Below are positions 11,666 to 22,960 of a DNA stretch of 64,000 nt, one piece after another (position 1 is the stretch's first letter; the number at the start of each line of letters is the position of its first letter). The position numbers and the translations under genes are program-made. The notes below the pieces were generated by a model. It was given only the letters and a program-made list of their open reading frames with translations. It was not told where the DNA came from and searched no databases. Origin of the DNA: Anadara kagoshimensis (taxonomy: Eukaryota > Mollusca > Bivalvia > Arcoida > Arcidae); the NCBI GenBank assembly GCA_021292105.1, contig CM037869.1, positions 29,961,536 through 30,025,535 on the forward strand. The letters are read 5' to 3'.

Positions 11666-12607
11666 GAAACCAAAACAGACGCCTGGACAGCACCATAACA
11701 TAGTATGTCCTATCAATATTGATAAGTGTATTAAAAAAATACTATCCAATGACCTTCCAACTAAAGTTTGGTTCAAGCTGATACTACAATTTTTGTCCAA
11801 GTTCATCAAATACCAAAATGGAGGCATTGAATTAGGTTTGTTACATGCATACATGCTAAGCCATATCAAAATGCCATATGAACTCTGCTCAAGTGAGCCA
11901 AAAAATTGTGACAAAACTTTATCATTCTACCTATATGACACAGCTCCTTGTCTAATGTATCTACATCTTTATTTTCATTTTTCTTCATTATCTTTATCTT
12001 CACTTTCAGTGTTAACAGTAAAATGTGTGACTTACAGTATTTCATTTTCATGATGTAAAAATATGTTCTTATTAATTTATTTCAATGTTGAATTGCAGAT
12101 TAAAATGTAGGTGGAACTTTCAGCAAAATTCAAAGAACCAAAGGTGTACTGGAACGATTGATAAAAAGTACATATACCACCACCACCACCGCCGCCGCCG
12201 CCACCCCATCAAATACCATGTATATATACACTTAAGAAAAATGTTCTTAATTACAAAAAATAAAAGTAAAATAAAAAAAAATATTTAATTAACAATAGTG
12301 TAAAAATAAGATAGATAAATAGTTGCATTGAGCTATTTTCAAAAATAAAATTTCACAATATTTTTAGATGTCACAATGTTCCACTTGGAGAAAGTGTATA
12401 ATTTACACATTTGCAGTTTCTTTTTCAACTAAGATCCCTAAAAGGGTCCATTATACAGATGTTAGCGGTTACAAAATAGGCAGTTTATATATAGAGCGAT
12501 ATCATTAAAATATTCCGATTTTACAAAACTTTGGTTACAAAAATAAAATGTGTTTAACAAACTGAGGTAAGTGATTGTAGCTTCAAAATACTGAACAAAG
12601 ACATAAA
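11666..12607. other. Gene-free stretch before the satellite
   Basis: Low-complexity A+T sequence with a short CAC/CGC tract at about 12178-12206. No gene, RNA or transposon end recognised. Confidence 0.45.
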
Positions 12608-13670
12608 ACACACAACCAATCATAACTATATCATAGTCAACACACAACCAATCATAACTATATCATAGTCAACACACAATCAATCATAACTATATCATAG
12701 TCAACACACAACCAATCATAACTATATCATAGTCAACACACAACCAATCATAACTATATCATAGTCAACACACTATCAATCATAACTATATCATAGTCAA
12801 CACACAACCAATCATAACTATATCATAGTCAACACACAACCAATCATAACTATATCATAGTCAACACACAATCAATCATAACTATATCATAGTCAACACA
12901 CAACCAATCATAACTATATCATAGTCAACACACAACCAATCATAACTATATCATAGTCAACACACAACCAATCATGACTATATCATAGTCAACACACAAT
13001 CAATCATAACTATATCATAGTCAACACACGACCAATCATAACTATATCATAGTCAACACACAACCAATCATAACTATATCATAGTCAACACACAACCAAT
13101 CATAACTATATCATAGTCAACACACAACCAATCATAACTATATCATAGTCAACACACAACCAATCATAACTATATCATAGTCAACACACAACCAATCATA
13201 ACTATATCATAGTCAACACACAACCAATCATAACTATATCATAGTCAACACACAACCAATCATAACTATATCATAGTCAACACACAACCAATCATAACTA
13301 TATCATAGTCAACACACAACCAATCATAACTATATCATAGTCAACACACAACCAATCATAACTATATCATAGGCAACACACAACCAATCATAACTATATC
13401 ATAGTCAACACACAATCAATCATAACTATACCATAGTCAACACACAATCAATCATAACTATATCATAGTCAACACACAACCAATCATAACTATATCATAG
13501 TCAACACACGACCAATCATAACTATATCATAGTCAACACACAACCAATCATAACTATATCATAGTCAACACACAACCAATCATAACTATATCATAGTCAA
13601 CACACAACCAATCATAACTATATCATAGTCAACACACAACCAATCATAACTATATCATAGTCAACACACG
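12608..13670. repeat. 32-bp satellite array, about 33 copies
   Basis: The unit joins AACCAATCATAACTATATC to ATAGTCAACACAC and repeats every 32 bp with very little variation: mostly C/T in AACCAATC versus AATCAATC and occasional ACGACC. Such homogeneity implies recent expansion or ongoing homogenisation. It stops within a few bases of the stop codon of the minus-strand caveolin-like exon, so in that gene's direction it occupies the 3' UTR position. Confidence 0.96.
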
Positions 13671-13675
13671 AACGG

Positions 13676-14007
13676 TTACTTGTTTTGTACTTTAATCTGG
13701 CTAAAACATAATCCACATGTCTCACAAAGTGGTGCCAAGCAGCATAATACTATAGAACTGTAAAACTTCTGGCAACAACCATTATAATAGAAAGACACCT
13801 CAACAATAGCGTGAAACACCATATATGCTGGAATGCGATGACAGCAAACCCACATCCCCATTACAAGGCAATGAATATTCCACATAGCGTTGTCAGGAAC
13901 TTGTAGCAGCAGTTCTTCCCACAGTTGAAACATTTATAGCTGTTCTTCCATACGCAGTCGATACTGTGGGCTCCAGCAGGTTCCCCTAGAATATCTTCGA
14001 ACGATAC
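13676..14007 (-). pseudogene. Caveolin-family terminal exon, disrupted
   Basis: Caveolins are hairpin membrane proteins that coat caveolae. Read on the minus strand after a TTTACAG acceptor, the exon begins VSFEDILGEPAGAHSIDCVW, matching the caveolin scaffolding region (the DFEDVIAEPEGTHSFDGIW-type signature), and then YKFLTTLCGIFIAL and WGCGFAVIAFQHIW, the intramembrane hairpin. Vertebrate CAV1 also starts its last coding exon at this protein position. Two lesions are visible: an in-frame TAA (13861-13863) where the family has L in AL-x-WG, and a frameshift at about 13790-13815. The C-terminal LAPLCETCGLCFSQIKV is read in another frame to a stop at 13676-13678. Upstream exons were not found. 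It could be a decayed paralogue, or a real gene with assembly errors. Confidence 0.78.
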
Positions 14008-14698
14008 CTGTAAATTAGAACAGATTATGTACAATTGTCATTGAATAAAAGAACACGACACCATATACAGATAAAATAAAGGAACAGACAGGACAAACAC
14101 ATATCGGACAACTGATTATAAAATGGGTTTTGGAGTCCGTGTCCAATGGCGTCCAGTGGCAAAAGTAAAAACAACAAGACAGAATAATGATTAAACATAT
14201 TAAGACTACTGGCTATAAAGACTAAGGACGGACACTGTTGTCAGTTTTGGTGTATCAAGTGTTTTGAATTGCCAAAAAACCACTTATTTGCGAATAGTGC
14301 AAGAATGTCTGGCATTCAGGGTCATCTATTAAGCTATTTCCAATATCATTTTATGGCCATCATACCAACGGCCATCCGTCGATGTTAACTAAAACATTTA
14401 GGGTTTCTAATTGCGTACTTTGTTAACTTTGTCATATCACGGCTGATTGATCAAATACATCTCAAATAAAAGATTTTATAGACAAATCTCAATGTGGTCC
14501 ACTTTTCTTCACATGATTTGTATTTTATATTTGTACTTTATAATCAGTTTAAGAGTTTTTTCCTGATGTTTATCTGTATTACACATTTCCTTATCGATTC
14601 AAATCAACAAAATATACGTCATTGCCAACGTATCAGCATTGGATAATTTCTTTTTATCGGATTCTAAAATTGTTTAGCCAATAGCTTAGTTTAATAGT
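14008..14698. other. No further caveolin exon seen
   Basis: This would be the intron upstream of the caveolin-like exon. I found no match to the caveolin N-terminal signature on the minus strand here or further right. Confidence 0.4.
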
Positions 14699-14943
14699 CC
14701 CCAGTTTCACAATCATTATTTAACTAAGATTTTCCTCAACTCAAATCTGACAAATTAGAAATCTTAATAATTGTCTTAAATGCTAGAATATTCAGGAATT
14801 GAAAGATCATTTCAAGCTTCAAACATCTCTATTCAGTGTTGTCAAAAACATTATTCATAGTTCCGTAAGACTTTGCCGATCATTGCTAAATTTAAAGTTA
14901 ACGAAAATATTATAGTTAAAGGATACTTGGGAAATTGTGACCA
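14699..14943. mobile_element. Diverged MITE, family A
   Basis: Starts CCCCAGTTTCACAATCATT and ends GGAAATTGTGACCAG. Same inverted-end layout as 1104-1362 with many substitutions. Confidence 0.65.
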
Positions 14944-15061
14944 GTTTAATGTGCTAGATTTAAGACAATCGCAACCAACAGATTTGATCAAAACTTGAAA
15001 AGCGTTTTCGGTACAAAAATGCATGCATTGCGATATTTTTTATTTCCACTAATTTTTAAAC

Positions 15062-15632
15062 GAGTATATACGAAAGCTTGTTAGTGCCACTTTGTAATCT
15101 GATTTTTTTAAAATCGTACCTACGAATTTTAAAATCGTACCTACGAATTTAAAAAGCGTACCTACGAATAAAAAAATCGTGCCTACGAATTTCAAAATCG
15201 TACATACGATTTTTAAAGTCGTATATACGATTTTAAAATTAGTAGGTACGATTTTTTTTATTCGTAGGTACGATTTTTTTTATTCGTACGTACGATTTTT
15301 AAAATCGTATATACGACTTTTAAAATCGTATATACGACTTTTAAAATTGTATGTACGATTTTAAATTCGTAAGTACGATTTTTAAAATCGTATGTACGAT
15401 TTTTAAATTCGTATGTACGATTTTAAAATTTGTAGCTACGATTTTTTTTTAAATTCGTACGTACGATTTTTAAAATCGTATATACGAATTTTAAAATCCG
15501 TAGGTACGATTTTAAAATTCGTAGGTACGATTTTAAATTCGTACGTACGATTTATAAATTCGTAGGTACGATTTAAGAAAAAAAAATATTCAGATAACAA
15601 AGTGGCACGAACAAGCTTTCGTAAGTATACTC
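15062..15632. mobile_element. Fold-back element with an internal array of CGTA..TACGA subrepeats
   Basis: The outer ends form an inverted repeat of about 41 bp (15062-15102 and 15590-15632), sharing ACGAAAGCTTGTT and GTGCCACTTTGT. The interior is a dense array of 18-21 bp subrepeats, CGTACCTACGAATTTTAAAA-like in the left part and TACGATTTTTAAAATCGTA-like in the right part, so the whole 571 bp can fold on itself. No gene is encoded. No clear target-site duplication was seen, so the superfamily is unassigned. Confidence 0.85.
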
Positions 15633-17929
15633 ACCCACACTTATAATTCAATATATTTGTATACCATTCAAATCTAAATATATCGGTGATGTATTTAAAA
15701 GTGTCGATTGGAATGTCGTATCTACGGGTGACATGTTTTCTTTTGAAAAAGAATCTTAAAATATATTATATATTTGAACTGATATCAATGACTTGCTCAT
15801 ATAGATCTTTTGAAGGTTTTCTGTATACAGTACAGGCCTGTCATAAATTTAACACTAAGCTTACGAGTTAGTGCTGAATAGACAGTTCATCTCGACCCTT
15901 CGTAACGTTACCTAGATCTCGGTCATTCGGCTGCCTAGATCTCGACATACTTTCGTCTGCCACTATCTATATCTTTTCGACCACTAGCTAATAGTTCAGC
16001 CACTCACGAATCGGCAGCTAAACTTTGACTCTTTTTCTTTATCTCATTGTTAAACTGTCGACAGGTCTGTACGTACTGTGTGCTGTGTGCGTTGGTTCAC
16101 ATAAGTTTTTTGATTCATCGCCTAGCGATAAGTAATTACAAGTAAGCAAAACTCAATTAAAAACGTGTATTTTCTATAAATATTCTTACTTTAAAACGCA
16201 AAGATCAATAATCTTTTCAGAGATATTGACGAAGCGTTTGACCTAATATTATACAAGTTAATGTTTATACATGCCATGGTAATGGTTTCACAACATTGGC
16301 TAAAATGACGGCGTTCTAATTGTGTATCCGTGGTTAAGAACATTTAAGATCATCCATGTGTATGACCAACAATATAACACATTCGTCCTTGTCTTAATTT
16401 AAATAATTAAAGATCAATTCTGACAGGGCGTCCATAAATGAAGATAAAACAGAAGTGAAATATGAAACGCTTGCTTTTAAACCGGTATAACGAAATTTTG
16501 AACCTCCTACCCACACAATAAATGCTGTACATTGAAATAAAGATTATGATATGTTTTATGGTTGTGTCTTATTAAGGTATCGATTTATATCAATGTCATA
16601 TTATATTTTTAGAATTTTCTGAATGAAATATTCGAAAATTTATAATATGACATCAATTTATACTCGTTATAAATGTAATTGTCACTATATACATGTGAAT
16701 GTCTACCCGTTTGGAAGCGTGCATGCTTGACAAACATTAAATCCCATGCTATTTTATTATTTTTTTTTAATTAAATAAAATGAAAATGAAAACTTTATCC
16801 TATGCACAATGTAATGGTTGTCTTGACGATGATATAAATATATAAAATATATCGCCAAAACGAACGAACAAAAAACATTTTGTAAAACCCAAACGAAATC
16901 TTCCAATCTAAATATAAGTTAATTTGGAATATCTTAGTTCAGAAATAATTGTAAAACCGGGACCAAGAAAGCTTAATTCATTTCACATCCGTAAATGTCC
17001 TTGAATATCACCATAGATTTTAGAGCATAAATACACAAATGAACGAGTTTTCCGTAAGAAACGACCAGAAAAGAATACATGTCTTGTTACGTGACATAGT
17101 CATGGCACGGTTTATCTATTGCCAAGTACATATTTTAAGTTACAGATTTTTTTCACACTCCTTTGTGACCGTTCAAGAAGGCAGAAAACAGGTTCCATCT
17201 CAAACATTTCTCTTGTTTTCTGAAGTAAGAAAATGTCTTTTTACCTGTTTTTATTGAATTTATGAGTGTAATTTTAAGAGTTGTATGTAGACAACATTTA
17301 CTTCTACAATATATTTTTGAGCTTTTGAGCCTAAAATTTGCGGTGAGCAGACCTATCATTTTCCCTTCATATTCTGTTACTTTGGCCAAGGCCCCACTCA
17401 TGTAAACAAAATCAACGTAAAAATCATCCTCGTAAATGTGCAAGCCATTTATAAAAACACTTAATAAGCTGATCCAAGGAAAATTGGCATTTATTCACCT
17501 TAATCCATATACGTTTCTCTTCTTTCTCGCTTCGTTGCTCAGCAATATCCGGTGGACGTTTCTGCACCGTGACCCACAGGGGTTGTAAAATTGTAAATAC
17601 ACGAGTGTCGGGTACAAACTTTTTAGGTTAAAAAGAAGGCTAAAATAAATAAGAAATGTTCAATTTGTGGTAATGTTAAAATAGTACAAATGAACGAAAA
17701 GTGGCAGCTGAAACAAACGTACTTTAAAAAAGCCAGAGACACCAACAAAAACAAGAAACATATAAGAAAAAAGAAGCACAATGGATCATGTGCATGGTAA
17801 CACATATATAGGTACCACTGATTATAAAACTTTATAACGGGCACCATCTTTCACAGAGAACTTCTGCACACATGTATACTTACTCCATACTGCATACATG
17901 AAGGAGGATATAAATACGAAGGAAGATTG
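15633..17929. other. Gene-free stretch with a MITE remnant
   Basis: About 2.3 kb of A+T-rich sequence. A diverged MITE family A end (GAAATAATTGTAAAACCGGG) lies at about 16940-16965. The minus-strand open frame 17153-17443 and its plus-strand partner have no domain or splice support. Confidence 0.45.
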
Positions 17930-18225
17930 AGTCAAGAATATTTCACTTATATCGTGACATCACCAGCTATAAGTGATCTGGTAGATATGATTACCATTGC
18001 AGTGCATGGAGGTTTTTTTTTACCTGACACACCTGCTGTGACACAGGGTATCTGTTTTTAGGTCTCCTTTGACCCCGTGACTTTCATTTCTAAGTTCCGA
18101 GTATGCTGGGTACTTGGCAAAAGAACAACCACAACCTATTTACAAGTCTTGGTCAGATACCGTTAAAGGTTTGAACCCACGACCTCCCACATATGGAGCG
18201 AACACGTTTTTACTCCATGTAGGAT
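17930..18225 (-). mobile_element. SINE family 1, degenerate copy
   Basis: AGTCAAGAATATTTCACTTATATCGTG-type tail and the CCACGACCTCCCACATATGG remnant of the tRNA-like head bracket a heavily diverged body. Reverse orientation. Confidence 0.7.
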
Positions 18226-18855
18226 AAAGGCATAGAACTAATTTTTCACAAATGTGTGACAAATTCCTACATATTTATCACACGTGTGTGAAGAATTCGT
18301 ACGAATTTTTCACACACATGTGACATATTATCTGCGGTTCAACAAAGATACGCCATAGACATCCGTGACGAAGATTATGCCATCAATATAAATGGCGCCA
18401 TTTGAGCTTACACCGACTTGAACAGTATATATATATATATATATATAAAGATGGCTAAAAATAAGAACCCAACTGTGGATACACACTGGACAAAGTGATA
18501 CTCGATATATAGTTAAAGCTTTTTGGTGATGCCAAACCATCTCATTTTTCAGAAAACAATTTTAAGATTTAGATCAAAAACAAATACATTGGTCTGTGTT
18601 CAAACACAATAAAAACGTGAAACGTTGAAAAGTAGCATATTCAGCTAAACACGTTATTTCACACTGTGGAAGTGAAACCGTCTTTTTCAGAAATGTTTCA
18701 GAATTTCAGAATTTTTAGCTAGCTACAGCTGTCACGTGTGAAATCAAAATTGTGAATGAATGGAACGTGGAACTACAGGATGTCAAATATATCCAGGATA
18801 ATTGTGGATATCAAGGTTTCCTACTTATCAACATTATTGTTAAAACGGAACAGAA
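18226..18855. other. Short palindromic text and a dispersed repeat
   Basis: ATTCGTACGAATTTTTCACAC and CACACGTGTGTGAAGAATTC form overlapping dyads at about 18280-18320, and a (TA)n run lies at 18426-18446. The part at 18630-18800 (AAACACGTTATTTCACACTG...TATATCC) belongs to the dispersed repeat best seen at 46555-46735. No gene. Confidence 0.5.
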
Positions 18856-20264
18856 AACAGGAGGCCCATGGGCCTTATACGCTCACCTAGTAACTAATGG
18901 CTAGCTGATAGATTTCAAGAAATCATCAATACTAGAACCCCAATGACCTTTTTTCCTTACATCATAATGACCGTTGTATCAATACCTACAACATGCCTAT
19001 ACAAAAAGTTAATAGTTTGAAGATAATTAACCATTTCAGTATTGTTTCGCATCTGTGACCTTGACCTTTGAACCCATGACCTTTTTCTATACATAAAAAT
19101 GATCGTTGCATCAATACCTACATTCTAATATACATGTCTATACAAAAAGTTTATAGTTTTCGAGATAATTAATCATTTCGGTATTGTTTTGCATCTGTGA
19201 CCTTTACCTTTGAACCCATGACATTTTTCTATACATCAAATTGATTGTAGTATCAATACCTACAACATTCTAATATACATGTCTATACAAAAAGTTTATA
19301 GTTTTCAAGATAATAAACCATTTTGGTATTGTTTCGCATCTTCGACCTTGACCTTTGAACCCATGACATTTTTCTATACATCAAAATGATCGTTGTATCA
19401 ATACCTACAACATTCTAATATACATGCCTATACAAAAAGTTTATAGTTTTCGAGATAATTAACGATTTCGGTATTGTTTTGCATCTGTGACCTTGACCTT
19501 TGAACCCATGACCTTTTTCTATACATTGTATCAATACCTACAACATTCTAATATAGATGCCTATACAAGTTTACAAAAAGTTTATAGTTTTTGAGAAAAT
19601 TAACCATTTTGGTATTGTTTTTTATCTGTGACATTGACCTTTGAACCCATGACCTTTTTCTATACATCAAAATGATCGTTGTATCAATACCTACAACATT
19701 CTAATATACATGCCTATACAAAAAGTTTATGGTTTTCCAAATATAATTTATAATCAGAGGTGAAAAAATAGGTCACGACCGTAACAATTGACCTTGACCT
19801 AATTTTGAAGATACTAACAAGAATATGTCAAAACTGAAAACCCCATGTCATTATCTGGTCAAATAGTCAGGTTATAATAATTTGAATCTATTTTACGATT
19901 TTTTTCAAAATTAAACGCAAAAACGCGTAACCCATTTTTGTCCGAATTTCACAAAATGAACAAACTATAGGCTTAAGACCCTAGAGAAGCCAAATATCAC
20001 ATCAGATTTTTTCTCAAATCAACACTTTCGGAGAAGAAGAATTTTTAAGATTTTTGCACCCCTAGGTCACATTGACCTAGTTATGGTAGCCATGGCAACG
20101 CCACGAACAATCTGAATTGCACCGGCCCATATATACTTCTCACCAAGTTTCATTGAAATCTGTCTTGTAGTTTCAGAGGAGATGTCGAAAATAGGTGTTA
20201 ACGACGCACACACGCACGCTGCGCTATGCCATAAGCTTACATGACCTTTTGGTAAGGTGAGCTT
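18856..20264 (-). mobile_element. CTCACCTGAG-family interspersed repeat with ~145-bp internal tandem units
   Basis: The ends are AACAGGAGGCCCATGGGCC...GCTCACCTAG on the left and GACCTTTTGGTAAGGTGAGC on the right. Inside are about five units of about 145 bp, each containing TGTGACCTTGACCTTTGAAC, a TCAATACCTACAACATTC phrase and CTATACAAAAAGTTTATAG. The same element lies in the opposite direction at 38647-40448. No protein is encoded; the open frame 20067-20291 is repeat sequence. Confidence 0.85.
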
Positions 20265-20402
20265 ATAAAATGACACCCAGTTAAATTTCAATCAAATATA
20301 TCCATATACGTCATGCTTTGATTTAATTTTGTTATTTGATAATCGTATAAATTTATTGACCATAAATTGGATGGTTGGGGTAATTTTGATAATAACTTTA
20401 TA

Positions 20403-20565
20403 CCATCAAACCTGTCTATAAAGTCCACTAAATGGAACCAGTAAAAGGGGCATTTATGGGCAGGTGGCATTTTTATACTGGTTCAAATAACATGGATATA
20501 ATTTTACTGGTCTTTATAAGCAGGTGGTCTTTATATAGATGTGGGCTTTAAGGCAGGTTGGACTG
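20403..20565. mobile_element. TA-flanked MITE, family B (TCAAACCTGTCTATAAAG ends)
   Basis: Left end ATCAAACCTGTCTATAAAG pairs with right end CTTTAAGGCAGGTTGGACTG. The right end is followed by TA. Two more copies follow at 21407-22222 and 22782-22960. The left terminal bases of this copy are altered. Confidence 0.75.
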
Positions 20566-20671
20566 TATACACGTCACAACTTCAATCATATATTAGTCAT
20601 ATGTATAAGTTTTTCTGAATTTCATGATACTGAGTTACATTTCAATCAAAAACACCCATTTAAGTCATACT

Positions 20672-21058
20672 TTGATCTATTACGAAATAACCGGTTTTCA
20701 AAAATCCCCAATTGTAAATGATTTTCGAGAAACCCTCTATGTTGTGCAATATGCATGTCATTCAATAAAAATGTGGATCATACATTGCACAAACACACTT
20801 TGTATATTTGTCACTTCGTATTGATCTATTACTATATAACCGGTTTTCAAAAATCCCCAATTGTAAATGATTTTCGAGAAACCCTCTATGTTGTGCAATA
20901 TGCATGTCATTCAATAAAAACGTTTGGATCATACATTGCATAAACAAACTTTGTATATTTGTCACTTCGTATTGATCTATTACTAAATAACCGGTTTTAA
21001 AAAATCCCCAATTGTAAAAGATTTTCGAGAAACCATCTATGTTGTGCAATACGCAAGT
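20672..21058. repeat. 150-bp tandem repeat, about 2.6 copies
   Basis: Units start TTGATCTATTAC at 20673, 20821 and 20972 and share CGGTTTTCAAAAATCCCCAA and AACCCTCTATGTTGTGC. A remnant (ATTCAATAAAAATGTTTGGA) reappears at about 23290, suggesting the array was once larger or was split by later insertions. Confidence 0.85.
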
Positions 21059-21340
21059 CTAATTATTAAATTGACACAAAATTATCACATATAGGTTAAA
21101 CACGGTAGCTATCTTTTTCAGTAAACAAGACAAGATAAATTGATTATACCCAGTTGATAAAAGTGCGGCAAGGTATGTCTATTTTTTTTAAAATAAAATA
21201 ATATACAATGTATATTTCATTGGCATTTTTTTTAACATATCCATGCTTTAATAATTTTGTTTTTCTTTTTCTCTTGATTGTGTTATTGTTTTTACGCAAT
21301 ACGAATAAGCTAATAAAACAAAAAAAAGTTATATAAATAA

Positions 21341-21406
<66 letters not shown>

Positions 21407-21410
<4 letters not shown>

Positions 21411-22222
21411 AAACCTGTGTTTAAAGGCCCACCAGTAAAAGTGACCTTTATCGGCAGGTGGCCCTTGTATACAGGTGCAAATGATATGAATAAAGAACAA
21501 TTGGGATACAATTCCACTGGCCTTTATAAGCAGGTGGTTCTTATTTAGATGTGGGCTTTAAGGCAGCACTAGAAGGGGGTTTTACCGGAATAATTGCGAA
21601 AATCCGGAATAATCAGACCAAATCCGGAATAAACCAAATTGATCCGGAATAATCGGGTAAAGTCCGGAATAAACCGGTAAAATCCGGAATAATCAGGCAA
21701 AATCCGGAATAATTAGGCAAAATCCGGAATAATTGGACTATTTTGTTACGGTAAGTTTTCCGTAATCTAAAAATTACGGTAAGTGTCTGATTATTCCGGA
21801 AAATGACCGATTATTACGGAAAAAGTCTAATTATTCCGGCAAATGTCCAATTATTACGGGAAATTTTCTAAATAATAATAATTTTTTAAAATTTTTTACC
21901 GTAATAATTGGACATTTGCCGGAATAATTAGATTTTTACCGTAATAATCAGTCTTTTACCGGAATAATCAGACTAGTTACCGTAATAATCAGACTCTTGC
22001 CGGAATTTTTAGAATCCGTAAAATTTACCGTAAAAAAATTCTTATTATTCCGGATTTTGACCAATTATTCCGGATTTTGTCCGATTATTTCAGATTTAGT
22101 CTAAAAATTCCGGAATTGATCTAAACATTCCGGATTTTCGCAAAGATTACGGAAAGTGTCTTACTATTCCGGAATTTCGCAATTATTCCGGTAAAACCCC
22201 CTTCTAGTGCAGGTTGGACTGT
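21407..22222. mobile_element. MITE family B copy interrupted by a CACTA-ended element
   Basis: It begins AGTCAAACCTGTGTTTAAAG and ends CAGGTTGGACTG followed by TA. Removing 21567-22209 and one CAG restores a structure collinear with the 22782-22960 copy. Confidence 0.85.
21567..22209. mobile_element. Non-autonomous CACTA (En/Spm-like) fold-back element
   Basis: The 643-bp element begins CACTAGAAGGGGGTTTTACC and ends with its exact inverse GGTAAAACCCCCTTCTAGTG. It is flanked by the 3-bp direct repeat CAG (21564-21566 and 22210-22212). CACTA...TAGTG ends with 3-bp target duplications are the hallmark of the CACTA/En-Spm superfamily. The uninterrupted target, AAGGCAGGTTGG, is visible at 20550-20562 and 22946-22957. 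The interior is an array of TCCGGAATAATC-like subrepeats, reversed in the right half, and codes for nothing, so movement would need a transposase from elsewhere. Confidence 0.92.
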
Positions 22223-22325
22223 ATGTATATTTTTTTAAAATAAAAAAATATATATTCATTGGCATTTTTTTAACATATCCATGCTTTTATAATTTTGTTT
22301 TTCTTTTTTTTTTCTCTTGAATGTG

Positions 22326-22669
22326 AGTGAGTGAGTGAGTAATGGTGTTTAACGTCCCAGTCAAGAATATTTCACTTATATCGAGACGTCGCCAGCTATA
22401 GGCGAAGGTGCAGAAATTTTGCCTGTGCCTTGCGCTTATGGCATTATACAGCAGAGTTCTTTAGCGTGCCAAGCCCACCGTGACACGAGACCTCGTTTAT
22501 TTTAAGTTCCCATCCGAAAGAACCGTGACTTTCATTTCGTAATGCCGAGTGCTTGGCGAAAGAACAGTCACTACCCACTTTCAAGTCTTGGGTCAGACCC
22601 GGCCGGGGTTCGAACCCACGACCTTCCACTTATGGAGCGAGCACTCTACCAACTGAGCTACCGGAGTGG
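22326..22669 (-). mobile_element. Full-length tRNA-derived SINE, family 1
   Basis: On the minus strand the element starts with a tRNA-like head: CCACTCCGGTAGCTCAGTTG (A box) and, about 40 bp on, GGGTTCGAACCCC (B box), the internal RNA polymerase III promoter. A body of about 270 bp follows, ending TGGGACGTTAAACACCATTA and a CACT-repeat tail. A perfect 15-bp target duplication TTTCTCTTGAATGTG flanks it (22311-22325 and 22670-22684). Paralogous empty sites exist near 21268 and 23054. The conserved body may relate to the bivalve MetaSINE group, but that is a guess from memory. It is not a functional tRNA gene. Confidence 0.93.
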
Positions 22670-22728
22670 TTTCTCTTGAATGTGTTATTGTTTTTACGCA
22701 ATACTAATAAGCTTATAAAACAAAAAAG

Positions 22729-22775
<47 letters not shown>

Positions 22776-22781
22776 TATATA

Positions 22782-22960
22782 CAGTCAAACCTGTCTATAA
22801 AGGCCACCCAGGGGAACCAGTTAAAGTGACCTTTATCGGCAGGTGGCCCTTGTATACAGGTGCAAATGATATAAATAAAGAACAATTGGGATACAATTCC
22901 ACTGGCCTTTATAAGCAGGTGGTCCTTATTTAGATGTGGGCTTTAAGGCAGGTTGGACTG
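22782..22960. mobile_element. MITE family B, intact 179-bp copy
   Basis: CAGTCAAACCTGTCTATAAA at the left and its imperfect inverse CTTTAAGGCAGGTTGGACTG at the right are bracketed by TA dinucleotides (22780-22781, 22961-22962). TA target duplication suggests a Tc1/mariner-like mobiliser. The left end abuts a TA microsatellite. Confidence 0.85.

Noticed and set aside
12608-13670. CRISPR-like regular repeat array
   Set aside because: Units are contiguous with no unique spacers, and the window is eukaryotic.
17153-17443. 96-codon minus-strand frame
   Set aside because: No domain, no splice signals and an overlapping plus-strand frame; considered as an upstream caveolin exon but no signature match.
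22600-22669. Possible tRNA gene on the minus strand (GTAGCTCAGTTGGTAGAG, GGTTCGAACCCC)
   Set aside because: It is the head of a SINE with target-site duplications and related copies elsewhere; a normal acceptor stem is not formed.
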